This document shows, in pieces, positions 11,242-12,380 of a stretch of 12,380 bases of DNA; the stretch's first letter is position 1, and each line of letters starts with the position of its first letter. Under the pieces are notes generated by a model that was not told where the DNA came from, did no database searches, and saw nothing but the letters and a program-made list of their open reading frames with translations. Origin of the DNA: UBA6022 sp035704495 (lineage in GTDB: Bacteria; Patescibacteriota; Saccharimonadia; Saccharimonadales; Saccharimonadaceae); contig DASSWW010000027.1 in NCBI GenBank assembly GCA_035704495.1, forward strand, positions 1 through 12,380, given 5' to 3'. The position numbers and the translations under genes are program-made.

Positions 11242-12380
11242 ATGGCAACAAAGCAACAACCACCAAAAAAGAAAATGAGTAACTTCATTCGGCTGAGCCT
11301 ATTTTGGGCGATTTTGGTATTTTCCGTCCTCGCAGTTATCGCGGTGACTTCACCTGATAAAGAACTTGAAACGGTACCGATTTCTGACGTCATCAAGCGA
11401 GCAAATGCCGGTGAAATCAGCAAAATCGAAGTCCAAGGCAATGAGTTAACGATTACGCCAGAGGGCGCTGATGAGCCAACTGAAAAATCAGTCAAAGAAG
11501 GTAGCAGCAGTCTGACCGAGCAAGGATTAGAACAGACCGAGACCGAAGTAACGGTGGTACCACCATCCGAAACAGGTAACACGCTGTGGAATTTGGCGAT
11601 CATCATTATTCCAGTATTGATTATCGTGGCATTCTTTATGTTCATGATGCGTCAAGCCCAGGGACAAAACAATCAGGCGATGGGCTTTGGTAAGTCAAAG
11701 GCAAAATTATATGGCATTGATAAAGAAAAAGTGGTGTTTGATGATATTGCCGGTAATGACTCCGCCAAACAAGATTTAGAAGAAGTTGTTGATTTTCTGA
11801 AACATCCAAAAAAGTATGAAACACTGGGCGCCAAAATTCCAAAGGGTGTCTTGTTGGTCGGTAACCCGGGTACTGGTAAAACTATGCTGGCGCGTGCAGT
11901 GGCGGGCGAAGCAAACGTACCCTTCTTTAGTATTTCTGGTTCAGAATTTGTCGAAATGTTCGTTGGTGTTGGTGCCAGTCGCGTTCGCGATTTGTTTGCC
12001 AAAGCTAAAAAGAACGCACCGGCCATTATCTTTATTGACGAAATTGACGCTGTTGGCCGCAAACGCGGTAGCGGTATGGGCGGCGGCCATGACGAGCGCG
12101 AGCAGACCTTGAACCAGATTTTGGTCGAAATGGACGGATTTGAAACAGGTACAAATGTGATTGTTCTAGCAGCCACTAACCGCTCTGACGTGTTAGATCC
12201 TGCCTTGCTGCGTCCGGGCCGTTTTGACCGACGCACGAACATTATGTTGCCAGAACGCCGTGACCGAGAAGCGATTTTGAAAGTCCACTTCAAAGACAAG
12301 CCAACTGACGAATCGGTTAAGATTGATTCGCTGGCGGCGAAAACAGCTGGTTCAAGTGGTGCTGATTTGGCCAATATGGC
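11242..12380 (+). CDS. ftsH: ATP-dependent zinc metalloprotease FtsH, 3' end outside the window
   Basis: FtsH is a hexameric membrane AAA+ protease that degrades misfolded membrane and regulatory proteins. The 379 complete codons present show a Lys-rich start, membrane helix 1 (about 17-36), an external segment of ~80 residues, helix 2 (about 115-136) and the AAA module. That module includes Walker A GNPGTGKT (207-214), pore loop MFVG (239-242), Walker B IIFIDE (262-267) and the second region of homology ending LLRPGRFDR with arginine fingers R324 and R327. The small AAA domain and the HEXXH zinc protease domain lie beyond the window. The external loop is acidic and Ser/Glu-rich at 74-111. 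An AAAGGA lies 13 nt before the ATG, a long spacing. The frame has no stop before the window edge. Confidence 0.96.
   Translation, partial: MATKQQPPKKKMSNFIRLSLFWAILVFSVLAVIAVTSPDKELETVPISDVIKRANAGEISKIEVQGNELTITPEGADEPTEKSVKEGSSSLTEQGLEQTETEVTVVPPSETGNTLWNLAIIIIPVLIIVAFFMFMMRQAQGQNNQAMGFGKSKAKLYGIDKEKVVFDDIAGNDSAKQDLEEVVDFLKHPKKYETLGAKIPKGVLLVGNPGTGKTMLARAVAGEANVPFFSISGSEFVEMFVGVGASRVRDLFAKAKKNAPAIIFIDEIDAVGRKRGSGMGGGHDEREQTLNQILVEMDGFETGTNVIVLAATNRSDVLDPALLRPGRFDRRTNIMLPERRDREAILKVHFKDKPTDESVKIDSLAAKTAGSSGADLANM

Noticed and set aside
1..12380. CRISPR array, insertion sequence or phage genes
   Set aside because: No direct-repeat array, transposase, integrase or structural phage protein was found on either strand.

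Overview
The window looks like part of a small, streamlined bacterial genome, most likely a Patescibacteria/CPR member of the Saccharibacteria (TM7) type. The clues are the sequence style of the FtsH fragment, a short TilS directly upstream of ftsH, an AIM24-family protein, several small single-pass membrane proteins, and many genes that lack a Shine-Dalgarno but have a -10-like hexamer 6-9 nt before the start codon. UGA is a normal stop (three genes end on it), so the UGA-glycine code of Gracilibacteria/SR1 is excluded. The lineage is an inference from gene style, not a database match.

Region 1 (1-3610) holds three catabolic-looking enzymes: a class II histone-deacetylase/acetylpolyamine-amidohydrolase-like protein on the + strand and, convergent to it, a two-gene operon of a creatinase/ectoine-hydrolase-like M24 protein and a threonine-dehydratase-like PLP enzyme. 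A strong hairpin separates the converging units. Together they could hydrolyse an amide or ring, remove an acyl group and eliminate an amino group. This parallels ectoine degradation in logic but uses a different deacetylase fold.

Region 2 (3689-5923, minus strand) encodes envelope-type proteins: an N-terminally anchored double-PepSY protein with a Ser/Asp tail, an AIM24-family protein, and a membrane-anchored protein with a long Pro/Thr/Ser/Gln linker and a Cys-containing beta-rich domain. A tRNA(CAU), best read as elongator tRNA-Met, lies upstream with its own terminator.

Region 3 (6191-9449) has a pentapeptide-repeat protein, then an unrecognised 211-aa protein flanked on both sides by strongly structured non-coding DNA. 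These are followed by a translesion-synthesis pair: an 88-aa partner overlapping a Y-family DNA polymerase with a beta-clamp motif. The leader of this pair contains mutually exclusive hairpins, one of which covers the ribosome-binding site.

Region 4 (9482-12380) has a type IV pilin-like protein, a 57-aa two-helix membrane protein, tilS (tRNA-Ile lysidine synthetase) and the 5' part of ftsH, which runs off the window.
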